The translations under genes were made by a program, and so were the position numbers. Below, piece after piece: positions 40,666 through 48,926 of a stretch of 62,350 nucleotides of DNA. Position 1 is the first letter of the stretch. Each line of letters begins with the position of its first letter. Where the stretch lies: contig CAIJFT010000430.1 of the NCBI GenBank assembly GCA_903820035.1, forward strand, positions 1 to 62,350, in the 5' to 3' direction. The DNA comes from an uncultured Opitutia bacterium (GTDB lineage: Bacteria > Verrucomicrobiota > Verrucomicrobiia > Opitutales > Opitutaceae). Below the pieces are notes generated by a model. It searched no databases. It saw only the letters and a program-made list of their open reading frames with translations, and was not told where the DNA came from.

Positions 40666-41232
40666 ATGCGAACGCGCGGTATTATCCTCCTCGGGACCCT
40701 TGCGGTTTTCGCTGTTTTGGCGCGAGGCGCGGATGCCACGACGCCCATCGATTATACGCAGCGTAACGGTCCGTTTGCCCCGGCCGGAAGTTATTCCGCG
40801 GAGAAGCAGACGCCGAACACGAATGCGAGCGTTCAGGAGAAGCGGGTGGATACCAAGACCGTGGAAAAAAAGCCTGCGGTGGTGGGGGAACGCCGCGCGG
40901 CGATCGAACTCAAGGAAGCCAAGGAGAAGCAGGTGCGGGAAAAGGATTCGCACCGTCCGGAGAAGATCGACGTGCCGAATAGTGCGTTTAACCACCAGCA
41001 GGCGTTGATTTCCACCGGCGCGGATACGACCAAGCCGCCCATGGTGACAAAATACCAAGATAAGCTGGTTTCGGCGAGCGCCACAAACATGGCTCGTTTT
41101 CCTGCGATCGACGGTGCGACCGGGGCGAAGATCAACCGCTTTGTTTTTCGGAAGAACCCCGAGGAAAAAAGTGTCACCACGACGGCCGCGGATAGTACCC
41201 CGGCGGCGGGCGGTTCGGTGATTCAGAAGTGA
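40666..41232 (+). CDS. Exported protein of unknown function
   Basis: A 188-residue protein with a Sec signal peptide (about 1-22: arginine-containing start, hydrophobic GIILLGTLAVFAVLA, then ARGADA). The mature part is hydrophilic, rich in K, E, T and A, with a strongly charged middle (about 55-98) that could form a helix or coiled coil. No cysteine or known motif. No family recognised. It stands 107 bases after the ThyX-like gene and 19 bases before the endonuclease/phosphatase-fold gene. Likely periplasmic or surface-associated. Confidence 0.65.
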   Translation: MRTRGIILLGTLAVFAVLARGADATTPIDYTQRNGPFAPAGSYSAEKQTPNTNASVQEKRVDTKTVEKKPAVVGERRAAIELKEAKEKQVREKDSHRPEKIDVPNSAFNHQQALISTGADTTKPPMVTKYQDKLVSASATNMARFPAIDGATGAKINRFVFRKNPEEKSVTTTAADSTPAAGGSVIQK

Positions 41233-41251
41233 ACCGGTCGCTTTCCCGACG

Positions 41252-42025
41252 ATGAATCGCTTCCGGGTTTCCCAATTCAACATGCAGTTCGGTCAGATTT
41301 GGGATGATGCATATCCCGATCGCGCGCCGATCCGGCTGGACGCCACACTGCAGGAGCTGCAACGGCATGAGGCCGACCTCATTATTCTGCAGGAGGTGGA
41401 GCGCGCTTCGCCTGGCGGCGTGCAGGCGACCGTGCCCCCCAACTTTACCTGGCTCCGTCAGCAGTTGGCGGGCTATGATAGCTGGTTCAGCTATCCCAAG
41501 GCCGACCCGCGGGAATTGCCCTTCGGAATCGGGCTCGCCATTTTTTCCCGTACGCCGCTGCGCGAGCGCGTGCGGTTCGACATTCCCTCACCCGCGATTG
41601 AGTTTAGTTTCTTCGGCCAGAAGATGACCCCGACCGACCGTTTGATGATCGGGGCCAAGACGACAGTGTGCGGCCGCGAGTTGCAGGTGCTCAACACCCA
41701 CCTTCTGGCGTTTTTCATGCTCGGTTCCAGCAGTTCGCTCAATCCCCAGCAGCGCGATTTCGTGGCCGCGCACCTCGCAACGATGCAGGGGCCGACGGTG
41801 CTGGGTGGTGATTTTAACGTCAGCCACCACCGCGCCCTTGTGGAGCAGTTCGCCGCCCGGGGATTCGCGACCGTGCAGGAAACAGCCGTGACGTGGCGCC
41901 GCCGGCCCTTCGTGCTCGATCATATTTTCCACAATCCGGCGCTGCGTTGCATCGGCCATCAGGTCGCGCCGACGCTGGCGAGCGACCACCATGTGATTAC
42001 GGCGGACTTTGAGTTTTCCGCGTAG
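41252..42025 (+). CDS. Endonuclease/exonuclease/phosphatase family protein
   Basis: A 257-residue protein of the EEP superfamily. The motifs come in the right order: LIILQEVERA (Mg-binding glutamate), LNTHLLAF, LGGDFNVSHH (Asp-x-Asn) and, at the end, SDHHVITADF. No signal peptide. Members cleave phosphodiester bonds in DNA, RNA, lipids or inositol phosphates, so the substrate cannot be assigned. It begins 19 bases after the exported unknown protein; convergent with the small coiled-coil gene on the minus strand. Confidence 0.88.
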   Translation: MNRFRVSQFNMQFGQIWDDAYPDRAPIRLDATLQELQRHEADLIILQEVERASPGGVQATVPPNFTWLRQQLAGYDSWFSYPKADPRELPFGIGLAIFSRTPLRERVRFDIPSPAIEFSFFGQKMTPTDRLMIGAKTTVCGRELQVLNTHLLAFFMLGSSSSLNPQQRDFVAAHLATMQGPTVLGGDFNVSHHRALVEQFAARGFATVQETAVTWRRRPFVLDHIFHNPALRCIGHQVAPTLASDHHVITADFEFSA

Positions 42026-42112
42026 CTGCAACAATTGAATCCACGGAGCGCCTGAACTAAAACCCGATGCGGAAACCGGGCGCGGCGATCAGTCAATTTG
42101 TTTAGCCCGCGC

Positions 42113-42397
42113 TTACTTGCGCCGGCGAATCCGCTCCTTCTCGTCCTCGCGCTCCTCGTCGATCCGGGCCCGCTCGCTGGCGAGCTGCTGCTTGATCTTC
42201 TCGGCGTCTTCAAATTTCTGCGCTGAGAGCGCTTCTTCCAATTGCTTCTTCAGGAATATTTCCCGCTCCGCGAGTTTGCCCTGATACAGGCGGTCGATTT
42301 CGGCCAGCCGGGCCTTTTGCTCCGGGGTCAGCGGCCGGGACGCCGAAGGGTCCGACTTGGCGAGACGTTCCATCGCGAGTTCGTAGGCGCTTTTCAT
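42113..42397 (-). CDS. Small coiled-coil protein with UVR-like motif
   Basis: A 94-residue protein, starting at the ATG at 42397 (MKSAYELAMERLAK). An ATG 78 bases upstream is possible, but its extra residues look unlike protein. It is highly charged and helical. Residues about 53-79 (LEEALSAQKFEDAEKIKQQL within it) match the spacing of the UvrB/UvrC interaction motif, and the end is an arginine-glutamate-rich helix. Soluble, no cysteine. Function unknown; it may bind a partner by coiled coil. It lies 97 bases downstream of comEC on the same strand. Confidence 0.7.
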   Translation of the reverse strand: MKSAYELAMERLAKSDPSASRPLTPEQKARLAEIDRLYQGKLAEREIFLKKQLEEALSAQKFEDAEKIKQQLASERARIDEEREDEKERIRRRK

Positions 42398-42494
42398 GTG
42401 GAGTGGACGAAAGGATCGCGCATCGCCTAATGCGAGCAAATCAGAAAACGCCTGCGGTCGTTCCGTCGGGAACATTTAGACGAGGCTCTGGGGC

Positions 42495-44132
42495 TCAGTC
42501 GAATCGCATCCCCGCCAAAAGGGTCAGGGCCACGATAACCACCGGCGGCCACCACCCGCCGGTCCGGCTTTTCCATTCGGTCGCATAGCCGGTGAACAAA
42601 GCTGCGAGCACCAATCCCAAGGCGAGAGGCCCAACCCAAGTCGACCTATAGTGCGCGGATAAAAAAGCTCCCGGCACTTGCACGCTGGCACGGACCAAGT
42701 GCTCGATCACCAGGAGCAGGAGTGCCGAACCGTGGTTGCAGAGGCTTGCGCCGGCCGTCCAGCCGGCCAAGCCGCACAGCAGCGAGGCGAAGCCGCCAAG
42801 GGTCACGATCATGGCCGCCGGGATCAGAATCAGGTTCGTGGCCAGTGCGCCAGGAGTCAGAAGCTGGAAAAACTGTACGCCGGTGAGGAGGCTGACGCCG
42901 GTTGTGGCCAAGCCCACCGCGAGCGCCGAAGCCGTGGCAGCCCAGAGCCAAGCGACCCGGTGTTGCCACCCGTGCCACGTTACTTTCGGCACCGCTCGCC
43001 AAGGCGACCAGGCGGCTTGCCACGCCTCGCCGAGGGGGGCGCCGTGCAGCAGCAGGGCCAACACGATACCGTAGCTCATGATGAAGCTGGCGCTGAAAAT
43101 TTGCAATGGAGCCGCCAGTTCCACCGCAAGGGCGGAAATCACGAGCGCAGCGAGCAGGTTGCCGGGACGCCGCAGGAGTAATGCCGCCTGCATAAATGTC
43201 GCCATGCCGAAGGCGCGAACCGCCGAAGGCGAGGCTCCGGTGAGGTCGACGAACATCCAGAGCAGGACCGTGGCGACGACGAAGCGGCCCGCAGGGGGTA
43301 GCCGGATGAGCGCGAGCATTACCTGCAGCGCGGTCGCAATTACGCCGATGTTAAGCCCGCTGATTGCGAACAAATGCATGGTGCCGCTCTGCATGAACAG
43401 GGTGCGTTGCTCCCCGCTCAGGTCGTGCATTGAGCCCAGCATCATCGCCCGGAGCAGTCCTGCCAACTCCGGCCGTTTAAGGGTCAGGCCCTCCCCAAGA
43501 ACCTCGTGGCACCACGCGGCTGCGTCGGCGCAATGGCGGTAATAGGCCTGTGCCGGAGCTGCCCGGCTCAGGATGCGGCCGCGGGTCAAACGGAAGTTGA
43601 CCCCTGCATCGGCCAGATAGCCGTCAAAGGTGTCCGGCGGTGGACTACGGGGCAGGGTAACGAGCACTCCGATTGCCGCCAGGTTTTCACTGCGGATCGG
43701 CTCGGGTTCGCCGGCTCGGAGCGCGAGTGAAAAATAGATTCGTTGCCCCACCAGATCCCACAGGTGGGGTTCGGCCAGCACGACGGTGGCGAGACCGTTG
43801 ACCTTGCGTGCGTCGGGCCCGGAGAAAACGCGGTCGATTGCCACGCTGAGTCGCACCTCGCGCGCGGGCAGACGGTCCCATTCGACGAGGCGGTTGCGGT
43901 GGAGCGAATAAGCTGCGCTGCCGGCGCCAAAAAGCCCGACGACCAGAGTCGCGGCCCAGAGCCAAGGCGCGCGGTTAACAAAGCAGATGGACAAGCCGGT
44001 CGAGCCCAGGGCGGTCGCGAGCGTCGCGGCTTGACCGGATATCCAGCCCAGCCGACCGAAGACCAATCCCGCGGCGAATGGTAGCACCAGCCAGAGAAGG
44101 GGGGCGCGATGGCCGAGGGTCCGGCTAGTCAT
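42495..44132 (-). CDS. comEC: ComEC/Rec2-type channel, without the metallo-beta-lactamase domain
   Basis: A 545-residue polytopic membrane protein. The N-terminal soluble part (about 85-190) includes DTFDGYLADAGVNF and matches the DUF4131/OB-type domain. The competence domain begins at the motif HLFAISGLNIG at 253-263 (consensus HLLAISGLHVG, with N in place of H) and includes GASPSAVRAF. It ends soon after the last transmembrane segment. The C-terminal metallo-beta-lactamase-type nuclease domain of full ComEC (700-800 residues) is missing. ComEC carries single-stranded DNA across the inner membrane during transformation. Divergent from rarA with a 177-base gap. Confidence 0.9.
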   Translation of the reverse strand: MTSRTLGHRAPLLWLVLPFAAGLVFGRLGWISGQAATLATALGSTGLSICFVNRAPWLWAATLVVGLFGAGSAAYSLHRNRLVEWDRLPAREVRLSVAIDRVFSGPDARKVNGLATVVLAEPHLWDLVGQRIYFSLALRAGEPEPIRSENLAAIGVLVTLPRSPPPDTFDGYLADAGVNFRLTRGRILSRAAPAQAYYRHCADAAAWCHEVLGEGLTLKRPELAGLLRAMMLGSMHDLSGEQRTLFMQSGTMHLFAISGLNIGVIATALQVMLALIRLPPAGRFVVATVLLWMFVDLTGASPSAVRAFGMATFMQAALLLRRPGNLLAALVISALAVELAAPLQIFSASFIMSYGIVLALLLHGAPLGEAWQAAWSPWRAVPKVTWHGWQHRVAWLWAATASALAVGLATTGVSLLTGVQFFQLLTPGALATNLILIPAAMIVTLGGFASLLCGLAGWTAGASLCNHGSALLLLVIEHLVRASVQVPGAFLSAHYRSTWVGPLALGLVLAALFTGYATEWKSRTGGWWPPVVIVALTLLAGMRFD

Positions 44133-44309
44133 ACACGGCGAGTGTGGGCGCGCGCGACGCGACGCGAAGTGCTTTGCCTACTTGATTCACGGAGGTGCGG
44201 CGGTCCAAGCCTCGGCCGAGTAAACTCCTAGGCGCCGGCTGGGGCATGATTTCTCGTAGGCGGTCTTTCGCCTTTGAACTTCGCCGATTCGGCTGCATTG
44301 CTTCGCCCG

Positions 44310-45653
44310 ATGCCCGCCGCGGACCAACCAGATCTCTTCGGGACCCCCGAGCCGTTACCGCCGGCGATGGAGCCGGGGAAGTCCGCGCATCAACCGCTCG
44401 CGGCGCGGATGCGGCCGCGCCGGCTGAGCGAGGTTGTGGGGCAGGGGCATTTGCTCCAACCCGGCAGCCTATTGCCGCGCTTGGTGGCGCAGAACCGTTT
44501 CGGGTCGCTGCTTTTCTACGGTCCGCCCGGTTGCGGCAAGACGAGCATTGCCGAAGCCATCGCGCGCGAAACGAAGAGCCGTTTTGTCCGCATCAACGCG
44601 GTCATGTCGAATGTCGCGGAGTTGCGCGAAATCCTGGCCACGGCCCGGCGTGCGCCCGAGGCGGCGACGATCCTTTTCATCGACGAGCTCCATCGCTTCA
44701 ATAAATCACAGCAGGATCTGCTGCTCCCCGATGTGGAGGAGGGCAACGTGCGTCTAATCGGGGCGACCACGCACAATCCGGGTTTCTATGTGAATCCGCC
44801 GCTGCTGTCGCGGAGCCACCTTTTTCGCTTGGAGCCGCTTTCGACCGAGGCTGTCGTAGGGGTTTTCAAGCAGGCCCTGGAGGATCCCGAACGCGGCTTG
44901 GGTGCGCGCTTGGTGCGCACGGACGACAAGATTTTGGCGGATCTCGCGGTGCTGTGCGGCGGCGACTTGCGGCGCGGACTCAATTCCCTCGAGGTGATCG
45001 TACTCGGGCTTCCGGCCGGCGGCGTGATCGGCCCGGCGGAGTTGGAGGTCTTTGCGCGCGAGCGGCGGATCCGATACGACGCCGACGAGGACGAACATTA
45101 CGACACGGTTTCGGCGTTTATCAAAAGCTGCCGCGGCAGTGATCCTGATGCTGCGATGTACTGGCTGGCCAAGATGCTCGCGGGGGGCGAGGACCCGCGC
45201 TTCATCGCGCGCAGGCTCGTGATTTTGGCCAGCGAGGATGTCGGCTTGGCCGATCCACAGGCACTTCCGCTGACGGTCGCGGCTCACCACGCCGTGGATT
45301 TCATCGGGTTACCCGAGGCTGAATACACGCTGGCGCACGCGACACTGTATATCGCAACCGCGCCGAAGAGTAACTCGGCCACCCTCGCGCTCGGCGCGGC
45401 GCGGCGCGCGGTGCAGGAGCAGCCGATGCAGTCGATTCCTTCGCCGCTTCGGAGCAAGTCGGGTCAGGCGAATAAGCGGCTCGGGCAGGGGAAGGATTAT
45501 GCCTACTCCCACGATTTTCCTGAGAATATCTCCGGGCAGGATTATCTGGAAAATCCGCTTACCCTCTACGAGCCGAAGGCCGCCGGATGGGAGGCGAAGA
45601 TCGCCGACCGTCTCCAACGCTGGAAGGAACTGAAGGCCAACCTGCGGCGCTGA
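44310..45653 (+). CDS. rarA: Replication-associated recombination protein A (RarA/MgsA), AAA+ ATPase
   Basis: A 447-residue AAA+ protein. Walker A GPPGCGKT is at 71-78, Walker B ILFIDELHRF at 121-130, followed by LLPDVEEGNVRLIGATTHNP and the RarA C-terminal tetramerisation part ending YLENPLTLYEPKAAGWE. An N-terminal QPDLFG motif may be a clamp- or partner-binding peptide. RarA works at stalled replication forks, loading or unloading clamp-like factors. The ATG at 44310 is used; a TTG 36 bases upstream also keeps the frame open. Confidence 0.95.
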   Translation: MPAADQPDLFGTPEPLPPAMEPGKSAHQPLAARMRPRRLSEVVGQGHLLQPGSLLPRLVAQNRFGSLLFYGPPGCGKTSIAEAIARETKSRFVRINAVMSNVAELREILATARRAPEAATILFIDELHRFNKSQQDLLLPDVEEGNVRLIGATTHNPGFYVNPPLLSRSHLFRLEPLSTEAVVGVFKQALEDPERGLGARLVRTDDKILADLAVLCGGDLRRGLNSLEVIVLGLPAGGVIGPAELEVFARERRIRYDADEDEHYDTVSAFIKSCRGSDPDAAMYWLAKMLAGGEDPRFIARRLVILASEDVGLADPQALPLTVAAHHAVDFIGLPEAEYTLAHATLYIATAPKSNSATLALGAARRAVQEQPMQSIPSPLRSKSGQANKRLGQGKDYAYSHDFPENISGQDYLENPLTLYEPKAAGWEAKIADRLQRWKELKANLRR

Positions 45654-45675
45654 GGGCCGCTCGTCGCCGCCGCAA

Positions 45676-46320
45676 TCAAAGCGCCGCGAGGGCGCTTTCG
45701 TACTGGGTGTGGGCCGTGGTCGGGTCGCTCGCGGTACAATCGAGGTCGCGCAGCAGGCCGTCCTTGAGCCCGTAAATCCAGCCGTGGACCGCGAGTTCCT
45801 GACCGCGGGCCCAGGCGTCGCGGACGATCGTGGTGCGGCACACGTTGTGCGCCTGTTCGACGACATTCAGTTCGCACAGGCGATCGCAGCGGGCCGACCC
45901 ATCGTCGGCGAGGCATTGCAGCTTGCGCTCGTGTTTGTGCCTTACGTCCTGCACGTGCTGCAGCCAGTTGTCGGCGAGCCCGATCCTGTCCCGGTGGAGC
46001 GCGGCGTGCACGCCGCTGCACCCATAGTGTCCGCAGACGATGATATTCCGTATCTTCAGCACCTCGACGGCAAACTGCATGACGGAAAGACAATTCAAAT
46101 CCGTGTGCACGACGACATTGGCGATGTTACGGTGGACGAAAAGTTCACCCGGCAATAGGTCGACGATTTCGTTGGCGGGCACGCGACTGTCCGCGCAGCC
46201 GATCCACAGGTAGCCAGGCGATTGCTGCCGCGAAAGCTCGACGAAGAAATCGGGGTTCTTGGTGCGGATCTTCTCCGCCCACGCTTTATTTTTGGCGAAA
46301 AGATCGCTGAGGTTCGGCAT
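45676..46320 (-). CDS. can: Beta-class carbonic anhydrase
   Basis: A 214-residue beta carbonic anhydrase, which interconverts CO2 and bicarbonate. The zinc ligands and catalytic dyad are visible: C42, D44 and R46 in GCADSRVPANEIV, and H98 and C101 in CGHYGCSGV. The ATG at 46320 begins the normal MPNLSDLFAKN start; an open frame 73 codons longer is arginine-rich and not part of the family. Cytoplasmic, no signal peptide. It is convergent with rarA (22-base gap) and divergent from the exported unknown at 46441. Confidence 0.96.
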   Translation of the reverse strand: MPNLSDLFAKNKAWAEKIRTKNPDFFVELSRQQSPGYLWIGCADSRVPANEIVDLLPGELFVHRNIANVVVHTDLNCLSVMQFAVEVLKIRNIIVCGHYGCSGVHAALHRDRIGLADNWLQHVQDVRHKHERKLQCLADDGSARCDRLCELNVVEQAHNVCRTTIVRDAWARGQELAVHGWIYGLKDGLLRDLDCTASDPTTAHTQYESALAAL

Positions 46321-46440
46321 GGTTTTACGGTACTGGCGCCAGAGCATTGGCGGGGCCGGTCCGGCGTCAAACGGAACTGAATCCCGGAGGGCGCCGCCAA
46401 GCCGCTTGCGGCCGGCGGGAGCGCTGGTATGGTGTGAAGC

Positions 46441-46899
46441 ATGAAGACAGACGTTGCGCGGCTCCTTTTGTTGGCGGTGTGGTTGGCGGCGGGCGTTCCA
46501 TTGGCAACCGCCGCGACGGGCGGGCCGGCCAAGGGGCAAGCTCCGGCGGTCAAGGTGGAAGAAGTGGCCAAGGTCGAGGGCATGGAGGTTGCGCGGGCGG
46601 GCGGGGGCTTGCTCGGAGTGGCAATGGTCGGAGGCACCTTCAAAATTTCCTTCTACGATGCGAAACGTAAGCCGGCCCAGGCCGACGTATCGCGGGCACT
46701 GCTGCGCTGGGATCCGAAATACAAGCTGGGGTCGGAGCGGGTGGTGTTAACCTTGGGTGCGGACGGGAAGTCGCTTGTGTCGCCCAAGCCGATCCGTCCG
46801 CCTTATGCTTTTAAGTTGTTCATCACCTTGCTAAAAGACGCCACGGGAGCGGAGGAGTCGGCTGCCGGCGAGGTGTTGGTGATTGATTTTCGCGGGTAG
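46441..46899 (+). CDS. Exported protein of unknown function
   Basis: A 152-residue protein with a Sec signal peptide (about 1-25: MKTDVAR, hydrophobic LLLLAVWLAAGVPLA, then TAA). The mature part begins with a low-complexity K/V/A/G linker and continues as a beta-rich domain of about 100 residues (for example GGTFKISFYDAKRKPAQADV, later SERVVLTLGADGKSLVS). No cysteine and no enzymatic motif. Not a recognised family. Divergent from the carbonic anhydrase gene with 120 bases between. Probably periplasmic. Confidence 0.65.
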   Translation: MKTDVARLLLLAVWLAAGVPLATAATGGPAKGQAPAVKVEEVAKVEGMEVARAGGGLLGVAMVGGTFKISFYDAKRKPAQADVSRALLRWDPKYKLGSERVVLTLGADGKSLVSPKPIRPPYAFKLFITLLKDATGAEESAAGEVLVIDFRG

Positions 46900-46949
46900 C
46901 CGGCCGGCCTCTTGGCGTGTGTGGAGCCTCTCCGCACTTCCGCTGGAAT

Positions 46950-46976
46950 TTCGGATTGCGGATTGCCGATTTCGGA
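46950..46976 (+). repeat. Short GGATTGC-type direct repeat in the gap before ribH
   Basis: Two exact adjacent copies of GGATTGC (46953-46959 and 46960-46966), flanked by TTC and by a degenerate third unit CCGATTTCGGA, make a small tandem repeat in the 120-base gap between the unknown exported protein and ribH. Such units are sometimes dispersed in GC-rich genomes; only one copy is present in this window. Confidence 0.35.
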
Positions 46977-47019
46977 GAGTCCCTGACCGTCCGCGTTTTT
47001 CCAGCGCGCCACCGCCTCC

Positions 47020-47493
47020 ATGAGTTTGTCTGCTCCATCCTCCCGCTCCATCCGTGCCACTGGCTTTCGCTTTGGCCTTGCGGCGGCGCGTTTCAACGAG
47101 GCGTTGGTGGACGGATTGCTGACGCGGGTTGTCGCCGGTTTGAAAAAGGCCGGAGTGAGCGCGAAGGATATTCGGGTAGTCCGCGTACCCGGATCGCACG
47201 AGGTGCCGTGGGCCGTGCAGCAGTTGGCGGCGGCCGGGCGATTGGATGGCATCATTGCTTTGGGTGTACTTATTGCGGGCGACACCAACCACCATGAGAT
47301 GGTGGGCAATAGTGTGTCGCAGGCATTGCAGGGCATTGCGGTCGGCACCGGCGTACCCGTGATCAACGGGGTGATAGTGGTTAACTCCGCGGCGCAGGCC
47401 CGCGCGCGCTGTGTGGGCAAAATCAACCGCGGGGCCGAGTTTGCGGCCGCGGCGCTGGAGATGGCGGCTCTCCGCCGGGAGTTTTCGCGATGA
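47020..47493 (+). CDS. ribH: 6,7-dimethyl-8-ribityllumazine synthase
   Basis: A 157-residue lumazine synthase, the penultimate enzyme of riboflavin synthesis. The N-terminal FGLAAARFNEALVDGLL, the VPGSHEVPWAVQQLA helix and the catalytic histidine in GDTNHHEMV are present, and the arginine of the phosphate site is kept in QARARC. The usual V-I-R-G ahead of it reads L-I-A-G. Only ribH of the riboflavin pathway is found here. Its stop overlaps the nusB start (ATGA), a common ribH-nusB pairing. Confidence 0.93.
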   Translation: MSLSAPSSRSIRATGFRFGLAAARFNEALVDGLLTRVVAGLKKAGVSAKDIRVVRVPGSHEVPWAVQQLAAAGRLDGIIALGVLIAGDTNHHEMVGNSVSQALQGIAVGTGVPVINGVIVVNSAAQARARCVGKINRGAEFAAAALEMAALRREFSR

Positions 47494-47933
47494 GCAAAGC
47501 CCAATTCGCCCAGCGACACGATGGCCGTGTCGCGGCCCTGCAATTCCTCTACGCGTGGAGCATGAACTCGCCGAAGAACCTCACGGAGGATCTCCGCGTG
47601 TTTTTCGAGAATTGTGAAGCGCCGCGCGAGCACTATGCCTTTGGCGAGGAGCTGATCCACGGGGTCATCGAGCGGATCGCCGAGATCGATGCTCAGATCA
47701 AGGGTATGGCGCATAACTGGGAGTTTGAGCGCATCGCCAAGATCGACCTCGCGATTCTGCGCGTGGCGATGTTCGAGATGATCTATCGGAAGGACATTCC
47801 GCCCGTGGTCTCGATCAACGAAGCGATCGACCTTTCCAAGGAGTTTTCGAATGCCGACGCCAAGCGTTTCATCAACGGGATTCTTGACCGGCTGAAGGGT
47901 CAGCTCGGGCGTGACGCCCGCAAGGCGGAGTAA
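47490..47933 (+). CDS. nusB: Transcription antitermination factor NusB
   Basis: A 147-residue all-helical NusB. Landmarks are RVAALQFLYAWSMN at the N-terminus, then IAKIDLAILRVAMFEM and VVSINEAIDLSKEFSNADAK, followed by RFINGILDRL at the C-terminus. NusB joins S10 in the rRNA antitermination complex. It overlaps ribH by four bases and is followed by ftsY 30 bases later. Confidence 0.96.
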   Translation: MSKAQFAQRHDGRVAALQFLYAWSMNSPKNLTEDLRVFFENCEAPREHYAFGEELIHGVIERIAEIDAQIKGMAHNWEFERIAKIDLAILRVAMFEMIYRKDIPPVVSINEAIDLSKEFSNADAKRFINGILDRLKGQLGRDARKAE

Positions 47934-47963
47934 TTCCGTCCGCCTGGCGGAAACGGCGATTAC

Positions 47964-48899
47964 ATGTTCGGACTCTTCAAGAAGTTTAAGGAGGGCTTCG
48001 CCAAGACGGTTTCGGCGATCGCCGCGAAAACGCAGGGCCTTTTCGGTGGCCGCAAAATTGATGCTGCCTCGCTCGAAGGCCTGGAGGAGGCGTTGTACAC
48101 GGCGGACTTCGGGGTTGAGACGACCAACGAGATTCTCGCCGAGATCAAGCAGGCCTTCGCGAAAGACAAAGAGCTGCAGGGTCGGCAGGCCGCTGAGATC
48201 GGCGTCGCCGTACTCCAACGTGTTTTGGCCGGTGCCGAGGGGAACCTTGACGCCCTAACCGCGAAAGGTGCAGCCGGCGCAAATCCGGTCGTGATCGCGA
48301 TGATCGGGGTCAACGGCTCCGGCAAGACCACGACCTCGGCGAAACTTGCCTGGCGGCTCAAGCAGGAGCAACGCACCGTGACTTTGGCAGCCTGCGATAC
48401 GTTTCGCGCCGCGGCCGTCGAGCAGTTGAAGACGTGGGCCACGCGGCTTGAGCTCGACATTGTGGCGAGCCACACCGGGGCGGACTCTGCGGCGGTGGCC
48501 TTCGATGCCTGGCAGGCGGCAAAATCCCGCGGGCGGGATTTCCTGATCGTCGACACGGCGGGCCGCTTGCACACGAAGAGCAATCTCATGGAAGAGCTGG
48601 CGAAGATCCGCCGGGTTTTGCAGAAGAACGATCCCACGGCGCCGCAGCACCGCTGGCTCGTCGTCGACGGTTCGCTGGGCAGTAATTCGATCGAACAGGC
48701 GCGCGTATTCCATCAAAGTTTCGGCCTCACCGGGTTGGTCGTGACCAAGCTCGACGGCACCAGCCGCGGTGGCGCGTTGGTGGGCATCTACCGTCAGCTA
48801 AAGATTCCGATCTATTTTATCGGCCTCGGCGAAAAGGCCGAGGACCTCCAGCCGTTTAGCGTGCGTGACTACGCGAAGGCGGTTTTCGGTTTGGAGTGA
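47964..48899 (+). CDS. ftsY: Signal recognition particle receptor FtsY
   Basis: A 311-residue FtsY with N and G domains and no acidic A domain. P-loop GVNGSGKT is at 115-122, DTFRAAA at 145-151, DTAGR at 197-201, and TKLDG follows near 262. The usual D-A-T-x-G-Q-N loop reads VDGSLGSNS, a small variation. An amphipathic N-terminus (FGLFKKFKEGFAKTVS) could bind the membrane. FtsY receives SRP-ribosome complexes at the inner membrane. Convergent with the TPR gene, 27 bases away. Confidence 0.96.
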   Translation: MFGLFKKFKEGFAKTVSAIAAKTQGLFGGRKIDAASLEGLEEALYTADFGVETTNEILAEIKQAFAKDKELQGRQAAEIGVAVLQRVLAGAEGNLDALTAKGAAGANPVVIAMIGVNGSGKTTTSAKLAWRLKQEQRTVTLAACDTFRAAAVEQLKTWATRLELDIVASHTGADSAAVAFDAWQAAKSRGRDFLIVDTAGRLHTKSNLMEELAKIRRVLQKNDPTAPQHRWLVVDGSLGSNSIEQARVFHQSFGLTGLVVTKLDGTSRGGALVGIYRQLKIPIYFIGLGEKAEDLQPFSVRDYAKAVFGLE

Positions 48900-48926
48900 G
48901 TGGGCGGTACGCTTCAGGGGGCCGGC

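Noticed and set aside
46321-46539. N-terminal extension of the carbonic anhydrase by 73 codons
   Set aside because: The extra residues have no family match and would overlap the divergent exported-protein gene.
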